NCBI RefSeq assembly: GCF_028368995.1
Contig: NZ_JAQNDL010000001.1
Coordinates: forward strand, 2,940,001 to 3,004,000
Source: Nannocystis bainbridge
Lineage (GTDB): Bacteria; Myxococcota_A; Polyangia; Nannocystales; Nannocystaceae
Direction: 5' to 3'
Length of the DNA stretch: 64,000 nucleotides
Shown here: positions 40,911-49,038 of the stretch, piece after piece
Layout: every line of letters begins with the position of its first letter
How positions within the stretch are numbered: position 1 is the stretch's first letter
Notes under the pieces: generated by a model
The model's input: only the letters and a program-made list of their open reading frames with translations
Told to the model about the DNA's origin: nothing
Databases searched by the model: none
Program-made: the position numbers and the translations under genes

Positions 40911-42281
40911 ATGCAGCGAATGAATGGAGCATTGATGGTGTGGCTCATATCGGCGTGCGTCGATCGACCGATCGATCAGACCACGGAGACAGGCTCTTCA
41001 GGACAGGGCGGTTCGTCGAGCACGACGCACTCGACCGGTACGGGCGATCCACCGGTGCCGACGACCGGCGAGACGCCGCCTGTCGATCCGACGACCTCGA
41101 GCTCGGGCGAACCGCTCACGAGCTCGTCCACCGGCGACCCAGAACCGGCCTGCGGCGACGGTCACACGGACGCAGGGGAGATCTGCGACGACGGCAACGC
41201 GGTCGACGGCGACGGCTGCAACGTCGACTGCGACATCTCGGGACGACTCTTGTGGGAGCGGTTGTCGGGCGCGACCGGGCGCGACACCTACCACGACGTG
41301 GCCGCGCTCGCTGACGGCCGGATCTTCCTCGGTGGCGCCGTGCATCCGGCGGGCGGTACGCAAGATCGCTGGCTGCTCGGCCTCGACGCTTCGGGGACGC
41401 CGCAGTGGGAGCGCCGCCTCGACGCCGGCGACGCGATCGAGCGGATCCTGGCGGTCGCCGCCGACGAGGACGGAGTATACGCAGCCGGCTCGTTCACCGA
41501 CGACGACGGCCACGACCTGTGGATCGGCCGCTTCACGCTCGAGGGCGGGGCTCTGTGGGAAGCGACGGTTAGCTCGGGCTTCGGCCCCGATCACGCGAGC
41601 GACCTGACACTGCTGCCGTCTGGCGGCGTGATCGCGGCCGGTCTCCTCGCCACTGACGAAGGGCCGTCGCTGTGGCTGCGCAGCTACTCGCCAGCGGGGC
41701 AAGTGCAGTGGACGCAGACCCTGACGCCCACGTCGACCGTCGAATACCCGCTCGGGCCAGGCCTTGTGGCCTCTCACGAGCAGATCGTCGCCGGCTTCGG
41801 CGACGCCGACGGCACTGCCCTCTTGATCGGCGCGTCACTCGTCGACGGCAAGCCCTCGTGGGTGCACACCGCGGCGAGCAATACCGCGATCTTCGGCGTC
41901 GCGCTCCTGGCCGACAGTGACGTCGCCACGACCGGCCGCCGGCTCGGCGAGGAGCTGTTCGTCGGTCGCCACGTCGTCGGCGGGGCGCAGACGTGGACCT
42001 CCAGCGCTTGTCTCGGATCGATGGGCCACGCGGTCGCCGTCGACGCACACGACGACATCGTGGTCGTCGGCGTCACCCACGCCGAACCAGACCGCGATGT
42101 GCGGCTCTGCAAGTTCTCGTCAGTCGGCGAACTCCGGTGGTCGCAAGCGATCGCAAGCGCGTTCGGCGACGACTCCGGGCACGCGCTGACGATCGTCGAG
42201 GGCGAGCAGATCCTCGTCGCTGGCGAGCGCGACATCGGCGGCGGACAGACCGACGGCTGGCTGGCTATGTTCGCGCCGTGA
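40911..42281 (+). CDS. Lipoprotein with DUF4215 repeat and propeller-like domain
   Basis: A 456-residue exported protein. The signal MQRMNGALMVWLISAC ends in a lipobox (lipid Cys16). A Ser/Thr/Gly stalk (about 25-80) leads into one Myxococcales Cys-rich repeat (CGDGHTDAGEICDDGN, then GDGCNVDC). The remaining about 340 residues form repeated units such as DVAALADGRIFLGGAV and LLPSGGVIAAGLLA, typical of a beta-propeller. ATG 40911 has AAGGAG about nine bases upstream. It begins 88 bases after the kinase stop and could be co-expressed with it. Confidence 0.85.
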   Translation: MQRMNGALMVWLISACVDRPIDQTTETGSSGQGGSSSTTHSTGTGDPPVPTTGETPPVDPTTSSSGEPLTSSSTGDPEPACGDGHTDAGEICDDGNAVDGDGCNVDCDISGRLLWERLSGATGRDTYHDVAALADGRIFLGGAVHPAGGTQDRWLLGLDASGTPQWERRLDAGDAIERILAVAADEDGVYAAGSFTDDDGHDLWIGRFTLEGGALWEATVSSGFGPDHASDLTLLPSGGVIAAGLLATDEGPSLWLRSYSPAGQVQWTQTLTPTSTVEYPLGPGLVASHEQIVAGFGDADGTALLIGASLVDGKPSWVHTAASNTAIFGVALLADSDVATTGRRLGEELFVGRHVVGGAQTWTSSACLGSMGHAVAVDAHDDIVVVGVTHAEPDRDVRLCKFSSVGELRWSQAIASAFGDDSGHALTIVEGEQILVAGERDIGGGQTDGWLAMFAP

Positions 42282-42299
42282 CGACTCGCCGAATGCACC

Positions 42300-42391
42300 G
42301 AAGGACATGCTCCAAGGAGCATGTCCTTCGCGCCAGGCCCCGTGACAGCCCGCGAAACGCGAAAAGGGACATGCCCCAAAGAGCATGTCCC
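42300..42391. terminator. Pair of GGACATG hairpins between convergent genes
   Basis: The first, GAAGGACATGCTCC-AA-GGAGCATGTCCTTC, is a perfect 14-base-pair stem at 42300-42329. The second has GGGACATGC at 42366 pairing with GCATGTCCC at 42383. They separate the lipoprotein and ftsZ, which converge. Confidence 0.65.
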
Positions 42392-42412
42392 TCACCTCAG
42401 GCGCCGGGTGCT

Positions 42413-43864
42413 TCAGCGGATGAAGCCGTTCTCGTCGCGGCGGCGCAGGAACGCCGGGATCTCGCTCGGGTCGCTGCCGACGGCCGGGGGCTCGAGGCGC
42501 TGCGACTGGCGCAGGCCCTGCTGCTGCTGCGGGTGCACCGGCTGCTGCTGCTGCGGGTGAACCTGCTGCTGCGGGTGCACCTGCTGCTGCGGGTGCGCCT
42601 GCGGGGCGCTCGGCTGGCCGATCACGCCCGAGCGGCTCATGCTCGACGAGCTGGCCGAAGGGACAGGCACCGAGGTGGCGCGCTCGTGGATGCCGAGGCG
42701 GTCGGCCATCGACTGGCGCAGGCTGCTGGAGCTCTGCTGCGGCTGCGGCGCAGGCTGCTGCTGGACGGCCGCGAACATCGGGTTCTGCTGCAGGGGCTGC
42801 GCGCTCGGCATGCCGAACGGGACCTGGACCTGCGAGCGCCGCTTGCCCGGCGGGCTGGTCATGGTCGAGCGGATGACCTGCTCGAGCTCGTCCTCGGCCG
42901 GCGCGTGGCGGTCGAAGCCGGTGGCGATGACGGTGATGCGCAGCGCGTCGCCCATGTTGTGGTCGATGACGGCGCCGAAGATGATGTTGCAGTCCTCGTG
43001 GGCGGCCTCTTGAATGAGAGAGGCGGCCTCCTCGACCTCGTGGAGCTTGAGGTCGGGACCGGCGGTGATGTTGATGAGGATGCCCTGGGCGCCGTGGATC
43101 GTGACGTCCTCGAGCAGCGGCGAGCTGATCGCCTGCTGGGCGGCCGCGAGGGCGCGACCCTCGTCGTGGCCGATGCCCATGCCCATCAGCGCGCGGCCCT
43201 GGCCGGACATGATGGTGCGCACGTCGGCGAAGTCGACGTTGATGATGCCCGGCACGGTGATGAGGTCCGACACGCCCTGGGTGGCGTGCTGCAGCACCTC
43301 GTCGGCCAGACGGAAGCTGTCGAGCAGGCTGGTGTTCGAGCTGGTGACCTGCAGCAGGCGGTCGTTCGGGATCGTGATGAGGGTGTCGACGGCCTGCTCG
43401 AGCTTGTCGATGCCGGCGTCGGCGAACCGCAGGCGGCGCTTGCCCTCGAAGCGGAACGGCTTGGTGACGACGCCGACGGTCAGCGCGCCCATCTCACGGG
43501 CGATCTGCGCGATGATCGGCGCAGCTCCGGTGCCGGTCCCGCCGCCCATGCCCGCCGTCACGAACACCATGTCGGCGCCTCGCAGCGCCTCGGCGATCTC
43601 TTCGACGCTCTCGAGCGCGGCCTCGCGGCCCTTCTCCGGGTTGGCGCCCGCCCCGAGCCCGCGCGTGACGTCCTTGCCGAGCTGGATCACGGTCGGGGCC
43701 ATGCTCTTCTCGAGCGCCTGCACGTCGGTGTTCGCCGTGTAGAACTCGACGCCCTCGACCTTGTTCGTGATCATCGTGTTGACGGCGTTGCCTCCTGCCC
43801 CGCCGACGCCGATGACCTTGATCTTCGCCTGTTGAACGATTTCCTCGAGTTCGAACTGCGCCAT
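42413..43864 (-). CDS. ftsZ: Cell division GTPase FtsZ
   Basis: A 483-residue tubulin homologue forming the Z ring. [29 protein letters not shown] (tubulin signature) and [11 protein letters not shown] are all intact. The core ends near residue 315. The C-terminal linker (about 330-465) is unusually Gln/Pro/His-rich, with the unit HPQQQ repeated several times and a matching DNA repeat at about 42520-42600. The conserved tail EIPAFLRRR that binds FtsA is present near the end. ATG 43864 gives MAQFELEE. It is separated from ftsQA by about 8.6 kb. Confidence 0.98.
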   Translation of the reverse strand: MAQFELEEIVQQAKIKVIGVGGAGGNAVNTMITNKVEGVEFYTANTDVQALEKSMAPTVIQLGKDVTRGLGAGANPEKGREAALESVEEIAEALRGADMVFVTAGMGGGTGTGAAPIIAQIAREMGALTVGVVTKPFRFEGKRRLRFADAGIDKLEQAVDTLITIPNDRLLQVTSSNTSLLDSFRLADEVLQHATQGVSDLITVPGIINVDFADVRTIMSGQGRALMGMGIGHDEGRALAAAQQAISSPLLEDVTIHGAQGILINITAGPDLKLHEVEEAASLIQEAAHEDCNIIFGAVIDHNMGDALRITVIATGFDRHAPAEDELEQVIRSTMTSPPGKRRSQVQVPFGMPSAQPLQQNPMFAAVQQQPAPQPQQSSSSLRQSMADRLGIHERATSVPVPSASSSSMSRSGVIGQPSAPQAHPQQQVHPQQQVHPQQQQPVHPQQQQGLRQSQRLEPPAVGSDPSEIPAFLRRRDENGFIR

Positions 43865-44256
43865 ACTGCCTGCCCACTTTCCCGCCAGCCTGCTGGCCTG
43901 ACGGTCATGTGCTTCGCTTCGCACTACGCAGTTATCCGAGCCGATCGCTCATTGCAAAAAATTTGTGTTCTTCACGAGGGCATGTAGTCGGGTGTAGGTC
44001 CGACTCACACTCTCGCAAACCGGGCCCTGGCAGCCGAGCGGCGGCGAATCCACGGCGACGATCCTCCCGCAGGGCGTACGGCCACCCTCGCGGGTCCGCG
44101 GCCGGTATGTCTCATGGGACAGGTTTTCCCTTCGAATCGTGCAGCCGGGCCCGCCGCCCGCGTGCCCGGCTCGAGGCCCTCGATCACATCGGATCGTCGC
44201 GGATCGTTTTTCAGGGAGATCGGACGCGCCCCCCGCTCGCGACCGACGAAGTCGGC

Positions 44257-44270
44257 TGTCCTCGCGGACA
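44257..44270. repeat. TGTCC-TCGC-GGACA element
   Basis: A perfect copy of the short hairpin family in the non-coding region upstream of ftsZ. A near copy (TGTCT-CATG-GGACA) lies at 44108-44121. Confidence 0.7.
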
Positions 44271-44466
44271 GGACCGGTGCTCAGGCTTTCAGGTCCCGAT
44301 CACAGCACTCCGATCGATCGGCCAGGGCCGGGAGCGCAGCAGGCGCGACGACCATGCCCGAGCCCGATCGACGGAGCAAATTTCGGGCCTGAAGACCCCG
44401 ATCCGCCAAATTGTCGCGGTCCGGCGATCCACACATGCGGATCGGGGCACCAGTCCCCGGGGACAG

Positions 44467-44729
44467 CTCGGCGATTGGCCGCGAAGGCCCGGAAAGCGCC
44501 CCTGAGGGCCACCAGGAGCCCGTTGCGCGTCGATTCGGGAGGGCCCAGAGGCCGCAGGCCGACCAGGCGGTCTCCGCGAGCGATCGGCGATGGGCCGGGA
44601 GAGCGATCGATGATTCGCCCGCGTGCGGCGGAGGACCGATCGGCGAATGGCCCGGGCGCCCGCGATCGGTCCCGAAGGACAGATCGGCGATTGGCGGGCA
44701 CGCGGCCGCTGCCCGATCGGCGATTCGCG
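44467..44729. repeat. Irregularly spaced GATCGGCGATT motifs, five copies
   Basis: The 14-15-base motif GATCGGCGATTGGCC or close variants occurs at 44467, 44582, 44638, 44682 and 44715. All copies have the same orientation. They lie just past the aroE stop, in the region leading to ftsZ. Spacing is not a multiple of a helical turn, so tandem duplication or a protein-binding cluster are both possible. Confidence 0.5.
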
Positions 44730-44742
44730 CCGCGGCCACGAA

Positions 44743-45594
44743 TCAGCGCAGGGCAGCCCGCATGGCGGCGACGACTTCGGGAGCGAGCGAGCGGCCGAGC
44801 CACAGCGCCTCGGCGAACACGCCCTGCCACAGCAACATCTCGAGGCCGTCCTGGACCCGGGCGCCGGCCGCCTCGGCGCGGTCGAGCAGGCCGCCCGCCG
44901 GCCGCGGGTAGACGATGTCGACGACGCGAGCGCCAGGGGCGAGACCGGCGACCAGGGCGGTCGCGGGCGCCGGGTAGTCGGTCGGGCCGTGGGCCATGCC
45001 GACGGTGGTGCAGTTGACGAGGAGGTCGACCGCCGCGCCGCCGCCGATGGCGTCCCAGCCGACGGCGACGACAGGCCCGCCCGCCGGCAGACCGGCCGCC
45101 AGCGCGGCAGGATCGCGGCTGACCCATCGGACATGTCCTCCGGGACCGAGCAGCTCGCCGGCGATGGCGTCGACGACGGCCCGCGCGGCGCCACCTGACC
45201 CGAGGACCATGGCCTGCTGGACATGTCCCGAAGACATCTCGCGGACGGCGGCCGCGAAGCCGCGCCCGTCGGTGTTGTGGCCGACGATCGCGCCGCCTGT
45301 GAAGACGAGGGTGTTGACGGCGCCGATCCGCCGCGCCTCGGGGCCGAGGCGGTCGCACAGGGCCAGGGCGGCCTGCTTGTGCGGGACCGTGAGGTTGAGC
45401 CCGCCGAAGCCGAGCGCCCGGGCGCCGTTCACGGCCTCGGCCAGGCGCTCGGGCGCGACGTGAAAGGCGAGGTAGCGGTGCGGCAGGCCGAGCGCCGCGA
45501 ACGCGGCGGCGTGCATGGCCGGCGAGCGCGAGTGCGCGACCGGATCGCCGAGCACGCCGAAGCACTTCGTTAGCTCACCGCCGTCGGTCGTCAT
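44743..45594 (-). CDS. aroE: Shikimate 5-dehydrogenase
   Basis: A 283-residue NADPH-dependent enzyme of aromatic amino acid synthesis, reducing 3-dehydroshikimate to shikimate. Family motifs are in place: GDPVAHSRSPAMHAAAF (substrate), NLTVPHK (catalytic Lys), NTDGRG, and the dinucleotide loop GSGGAARAV. The C-terminal GLEMLLWQGVFAEALWLG is typical. ATG 45594 is chosen as MTTDGGELTKCFGVLGDP. The gene stands alone on this strand. Confidence 0.96.
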   Translation of the reverse strand: MTTDGGELTKCFGVLGDPVAHSRSPAMHAAAFAALGLPHRYLAFHVAPERLAEAVNGARALGFGGLNLTVPHKQAALALCDRLGPEARRIGAVNTLVFTGGAIVGHNTDGRGFAAAVREMSSGHVQQAMVLGSGGAARAVVDAIAGELLGPGGHVRWVSRDPAALAAGLPAGGPVVAVGWDAIGGGAAVDLLVNCTTVGMAHGPTDYPAPATALVAGLAPGARVVDIVYPRPAGGLLDRAEAAGARVQDGLEMLLWQGVFAEALWLGRSLAPEVVAAMRAALR

Positions 45595-45706
45595 CACCGC
45601 GCAGGATACCGCGAACGCACGCGACCGGCCGCCGCTGCGCGGACGCTCGCAAGGGACGCCACGCCCCTCGCGGCGCTCGCGCCCGCAGCATCCTGTAGGA
45701 TGACGC

Positions 45707-46432
45707 ATGAGCACGATCCGGGTCACCTTCGTCGACGCCGCCGACAACTCCGTGTTCGGGGAGGCCGACGTGCCGGCGGAGCACCTGCCGGAGTCGTTCA
45801 CCACGGCGACGACGATGCGCCTGGGCGACGGCGAGTGGCAGGTGGAGCAGGCCGACCCGGCCGAGCGCCACGAGTTCTTGGCCAGCGGCCGGCTGCGGCT
45901 GGTGTTGCACGAGATCCAGTGGGTCGACCCCAAGACGATCCTGTTCACCCTGCCGACGCTCGAGGACACGATGCCGCGGCTGCTCGACGAGCCGGCCGAC
46001 GGCTTCAGCATGCACGAGGACGACTGGCGCCAGCGCGAGCTGGTGTCGATCGCGTTCATGCCGGAGATCGAGGCCGAGCTGGCGGCGATCCGGGCGGTGC
46101 TCGCGGCTCCCACGGGCGGCGGGTTCGCCAACCTGCACGTGCGCGAGCGGATCGCCGAACCTCTGCGCGATACGGGCCTCGTGCTGGCAGAATTGCAGCT
46201 CGCGTTCGGTCAGCCGCCGCGGCGCGACCTGGGACTCGGCGGCCTGCGCGTGGCCGACGGGTTCGTGTTCCTGCCCATGGAAGCGCCGGTCTACGGCCAC
46301 GAGCACGAGGGCCGGGTGGCGGCGCTCGGGATCGTCGACGAGCTGCCACCAGCGCTGGCCGAGCTGGCGCGGCGACGCGAGCTCGTGCTGGTCGACTGGT
46401 GCGCAGCGACGGTCACCGAGCCAGGCCAGTGA
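45707..46432 (+). CDS. Unknown cytoplasmic protein
   Basis: A 241-residue acidic protein divergent from aroE by 112 bases. It begins MSTIRVTFVDAADNSVFGEADVP with an immunoglobulin-like or FHA-like strand pattern, and includes HLPESFTTATTMRLGDGEWQ and LHEIQWVDPKTILFTLPTLE. No catalytic motif, signal peptide or membrane segment is visible. AGGA precedes ATG 45707 at good spacing. Family not recognised. Confidence 0.7.
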   Translation: MSTIRVTFVDAADNSVFGEADVPAEHLPESFTTATTMRLGDGEWQVEQADPAERHEFLASGRLRLVLHEIQWVDPKTILFTLPTLEDTMPRLLDEPADGFSMHEDDWRQRELVSIAFMPEIEAELAAIRAVLAAPTGGGFANLHVRERIAEPLRDTGLVLAELQLAFGQPPRRDLGLGGLRVADGFVFLPMEAPVYGHEHEGRVAALGIVDELPPALAELARRRELVLVDWCAATVTEPGQ

Positions 46433-46551
46433 GGCGTGAGCCGTGAGGGCGCTGGCCCGCCCGGGCGCCTCCGCGATCGCGCATCCACGTGCCGCCTCGC
46501 GAGTCGTCCGCGGACATCACGATCAGCGTGACTGGCCACCTCGGCGTGGCC

Positions 46552-46640
46552 CGAACGAGCACGACGCGTCATCGTGACGCGCTGGCGATCGCGAACGAGC
46601 ACGACGCTTCATCGTGACGCGCTGGCGATCGCGAACGAGG
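46552..46640. repeat. 40-base tandem repeat
   Basis: Two full copies (46552-46591 and 46592-46631) differ at a single base, and a third copy begins at 46632 before diverging. The unit contains the dyad CGTCATCGTGACG. It lies in the gap between the unknown gene at 45707 and the selenoprotein gene, near the 3' ends of both. Confidence 0.75.
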
Positions 46641-46687
46641 ACGACGGCCGGCGGGCCACGTCCTCGTCCCCTCGTGGAAACCGCCGT

Positions 46688-46933
46688 TCAGCGCGAGCGG
46701 CCGCCGAGGCGCGGCGCGATCAGGTCCGCGATCTCGCCGCGCTTGGGGAAGCGCTGCAGCTGATCTTTGGAAAAAATCCGCTCGCCGTCGACGAGGATGT
46801 CGAACACGCCTCGATCGCCGCGGTGGATCTTGCACGCGATCTTGTCGCCGAAACGGGCCTGCAGGTCGGCCACCAGACCGGTGGCTTGGGGCATGTAGTT
46901 TCAGCGCACGCAGTAGTAGATGTCGATCTGCAT
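46688..46933 (-). CDS. SelW-like (Rdx family) selenoprotein with in-frame TGA
   Basis: An 81-residue thioredoxin-like redox protein. From ATG 46933 the sequence reads MQIDIYYCVRUNYMPQATG, where U is the TGA at 46901-46903. CxxU after a beta strand and then NYxPQA is the hallmark of SelW/Rdx proteins, whose non-selenium forms have CxxC. The rest (GVFDILVDGERIFSKDQLQRF, then P) matches the family's C-terminal half, so the frame on both sides of TGA is conserved. A SECIS-like hairpin lies right after it. AGGA is eight bases upstream of the ATG. It starts 17 bases after the dihaem peroxidase-like gene, so the two form an operon. Standard gene finders would truncate it at 46894 or miss it. Confidence 0.88.
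46865..46900 (-). promoter_or_regulatory. Bacterial SECIS-like hairpin
   Basis: Starting 15 bases after the TGA, GCCACC pairs with GGTGGC around the loop GGTCT (46869-46885). The E. coli fdhF element also shows GGUCU in its apical loop at a similar distance. The loop sequence and distance support decoding of the TGA as selenocysteine. Confidence 0.7.
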
Positions 46934-46950
46934 GCGCCGATCCTAGCACG

Positions 46951-48153
46951 TCACTTCGCGGCGGCTGACGTCGGCTCGGCCGGCGCGGCGGGCTGAGCCG
47001 GGCTCGTGATGCCCGGGACGCTCTGGTCGCCGATCGTCGCCAGCGAGCCCGGGCAGTCGAGCGCGCCGAGGAAGGCCACGAGGTCGTCGATCTCGGCGTC
47101 GCTGAGGTTGCGGTCGGCGTAGTTCGGGTCGAGGTCGGGGCGCTTCGGGCCCCCGGCCATCGTCTTCACCGCGGCGCGCAGGTCGGTCACGCTGCCGTCG
47201 TGGAAGTACGGCGCAGTCCGCGTCACGTTGCGCAGGGTCGGCGTGCGGAACTTGTAGAGGTCGGCCGGATCCTTCGTCGCGTCCATGCGGCCCTTGTCGG
47301 GCCCCTCGCCGGCGTCGGACAGGCCGATGCCCATCTTGTGGTAGAGGTCGTCGCTGAAGTTGTCGCCGCTGTGGCAGGTGGTGCACGAGCCCTTGCCGCG
47401 GAACAGCTCCCAGCCGCGCTGCTGGGCCTCGTTCATGCTGTTCTTGTCCCACGCGGTCGCGCCGCACAGGAGCGTGCGCTCGTAGGCCGACAGCGCCTTG
47501 GCGACGTGCTCGGGCAGCACCGGCTCGCCGGCCTCGAGCCCGAACTCGCGGGCGAACGCCGGCGCGTACTCGGGCAGCGCGCCGATCTCCGCCGCCTTGG
47601 CCGCCAGCTTGTCCTCGCCGACCGCCATGTTGCCGCCCTTCCACGCGCCGATCGCCTGCTTCTCGAGCGAGGCCGCGCGGCCGTCCCAGTAGTGGGCGGT
47701 GTGATAGGCGACGTTCCAGATCGTCGGGGTGTTGCGCGCGAGCAGCTTGTCACCGGGGCCGAGCGCCTTGGCCCGCCCGTCGGCGTTGCCGAGCTCGTTC
47801 TGGTGGCAGCTGTAACAGCTGCGCGTGCCGTCGACGCTGAGCCGCTTGTCCATGAAGAGCTGGTGCCCGAGCTCGACCTTGGCCGCCGTCATCGGGTTGT
47901 CGGCCGGCACCTCCGGGGCGCGCATGCCCTGCGGCAGCTCCCACGCGTACTCCTCGACCGGCGCGGGCTCCGGCGCCGGTTCGGCCGGCCTGGCGTCGCT
48001 CGCCTTGTCGCCCCTGTCGCCCTTGTCGGCCTTGTCGGCCCCGGCGGCCTTCGGCGCGTCGGGCTCACCGCAGGCGAGCAGCGTGCAGAGCCCGCCCGCG
48101 AGCGCGGTGCGGAGGCGAGGCGAGGATGCCAGGTGGAGGTTGCGCGCGTCCAT
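46951..48153 (-). CDS. Dihaem cytochrome c peroxidase/MauG-like lipoprotein
   Basis: A 400-residue exported protein. The signal ends in TLLAC (lipid Cys28). A charged Ala/Lys/Asp linker (32-65) precedes the enzyme. Haem motifs are CYSCH (113-117) and CTTCH (257-261); RNTPTIWNVAYH and FRTPTLRNVTRTAPYFHDGS are typical of the bacterial di-haem peroxidase family. It probably reduces hydrogen peroxide with electrons from a c-type cytochrome, or acts on another oxidised substrate as MauG does. It is the first gene of an operon with the selenoprotein and is divergent from the DksA-like gene (94 bases). Confidence 0.9.
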   Translation of the reverse strand: MDARNLHLASSPRLRTALAGGLCTLLACGEPDAPKAAGADKADKGDRGDKASDARPAEPAPEPAPVEEYAWELPQGMRAPEVPADNPMTAAKVELGHQLFMDKRLSVDGTRSCYSCHQNELGNADGRAKALGPGDKLLARNTPTIWNVAYHTAHYWDGRAASLEKQAIGAWKGGNMAVGEDKLAAKAAEIGALPEYAPAFAREFGLEAGEPVLPEHVAKALSAYERTLLCGATAWDKNSMNEAQQRGWELFRGKGSCTTCHSGDNFSDDLYHKMGIGLSDAGEGPDKGRMDATKDPADLYKFRTPTLRNVTRTAPYFHDGSVTDLRAAVKTMAGGPKRPDLDPNYADRNLSDAEIDDLVAFLGALDCPGSLATIGDQSVPGITSPAQPAAPAEPTSAAAK

Positions 48154-48247
48154 GCGCGGCACCCTACACCAGTTCCAATGCGGCCCCAAGCACGCCGCAG
48201 CCGGACGACTCGCCCGCGCGCCGGGGCTCGAGTATCCTGCGTCGGCG

Positions 48248-48640
48248 ATGAAGCCGGAAGAGCTCGGGCCCATGCGGACGCTCCTCTTGCAACGCCGCAC
48301 CGAGCTGCTCAAGGGCGGCGACGTGCCGGTGGAGTTCGAGCAGCAAGAGGTGGTGACCAGGCCCGACGAAGACGCGGCGCCGCTGGTCGAGATGACGCAG
48401 GTCATCGCCTCCAACCGCAACCGCGCCCGCACCGAGGCCCTGGCCGCGATCGAGGACGCCCTGCGCCGCATGGTCGACGACCCGGAGGAGTTCGGCCTGT
48501 GCGAGGCCTGCGACGAGCCGATCGCCCAGCGCCGCCTGGTGCTGGTGCCGACCGCGACCCTGTGCGCGACCTGCCAGCGCGAGGACGAGGCCAACAGCTC
48601 CCGCGGCCGCAGCCGCCGCCACCTCACCGACTACCGCTGA
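48248..48640 (+). CDS. DksA/TraR-type zinc finger protein
   Basis: A 130-residue protein. A helical N-terminal part (MKPEELGPMRTLLLQRRTELL, then NRARTEALAAIEDALRRM) resembles the DksA coiled coil. The C-terminal zinc finger has CEAC (85-88) and CATC (106-109). Proteins of this family bind the RNA polymerase secondary channel. The acidic tip residues of DksA are not evident, so it may be a variant with another role. Hairpin elements follow the stop codon. Confidence 0.88.
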   Translation: MKPEELGPMRTLLLQRRTELLKGGDVPVEFEQQEVVTRPDEDAAPLVEMTQVIASNRNRARTEALAAIEDALRRMVDDPEEFGLCEACDEPIAQRRLVLVPTATLCATCQREDEANSSRGRSRRHLTDYR

Positions 48641-49038
48641 AGGCTGGCCGCAAAGACATGCCCGATCGGGCATGTCTGCCCGGACATGCCTGTGTGAGCA
48701 TGTCCATGGGGACATGTCGGTTCAAGCAGACCGCGAGCACGAGCCCGGCCGGTCTGCGCGCCCCGATGCCGGCGTCGGCGAGCGATCCGGGCGGGGTCCG
48801 GCGCGACGCGATCCACGCGCGAGGAGCCCAGGACGCCTGAGCGACCCGGGCATGGCCCGGCGACCGAGACCCGCGACCGAGGTGGGTGGCGCCTGGGCCG
48901 AGGACGGACGCCGTGCTGCGCACGCGAGCGCGACGTCACCGAGGCGCTGAGTCGAGCGCGCCCGTGCCGCGCACGCGAGGCCTCTCCGAGGCGCCGGGTC
49001 GAGCGCGCGGCGGGCGGGCGCCTCTCGCGCTCCGCGGA
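48641..49038. other. 398-base gap rich in hairpins
   Basis: No gene is supported. The left third holds three hairpin-family elements (48654-48714). The remainder is GC-rich sequence with near-repeats of GCGCACGCGAG. It separates the DksA-like gene from the convergent Old Yellow Enzyme gene. Confidence 0.4.
48654..48714. terminator. Cluster of three GGACATG-type hairpins after the DksA-like gene
   Basis: A perfect 24-base palindrome at 48654-48677 (half-site AGACATGCCCGA) is followed by GGACATGC (48682) paired with GCATGTCC (48698), and by TGTCC-ATGG-GGACA at 48701-48714. The last two overlap, so alternative pairings are possible. Confidence 0.65.

Larger units (their letters stand above)
43865..44742. 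other. 878-base gap between aroE and ftsZ
   Basis: No convincing gene is seen on either strand. The ftsZ promoter should lie at the left end. Hairpin elements occur at 44108-44121 and 44257-44270, and repeated GATCGGCGATT motifs at 44467-44729 (listed separately). Confidence 0.45.

Noticed and set aside
46901..46903. TGA in the SelW-like gene as an inactivating nonsense mutation
   Set aside because: The TGA is exactly at the Sec position of the CxxU motif, the downstream frame is intact, and a SECIS-like hairpin with GGUCU loop follows.
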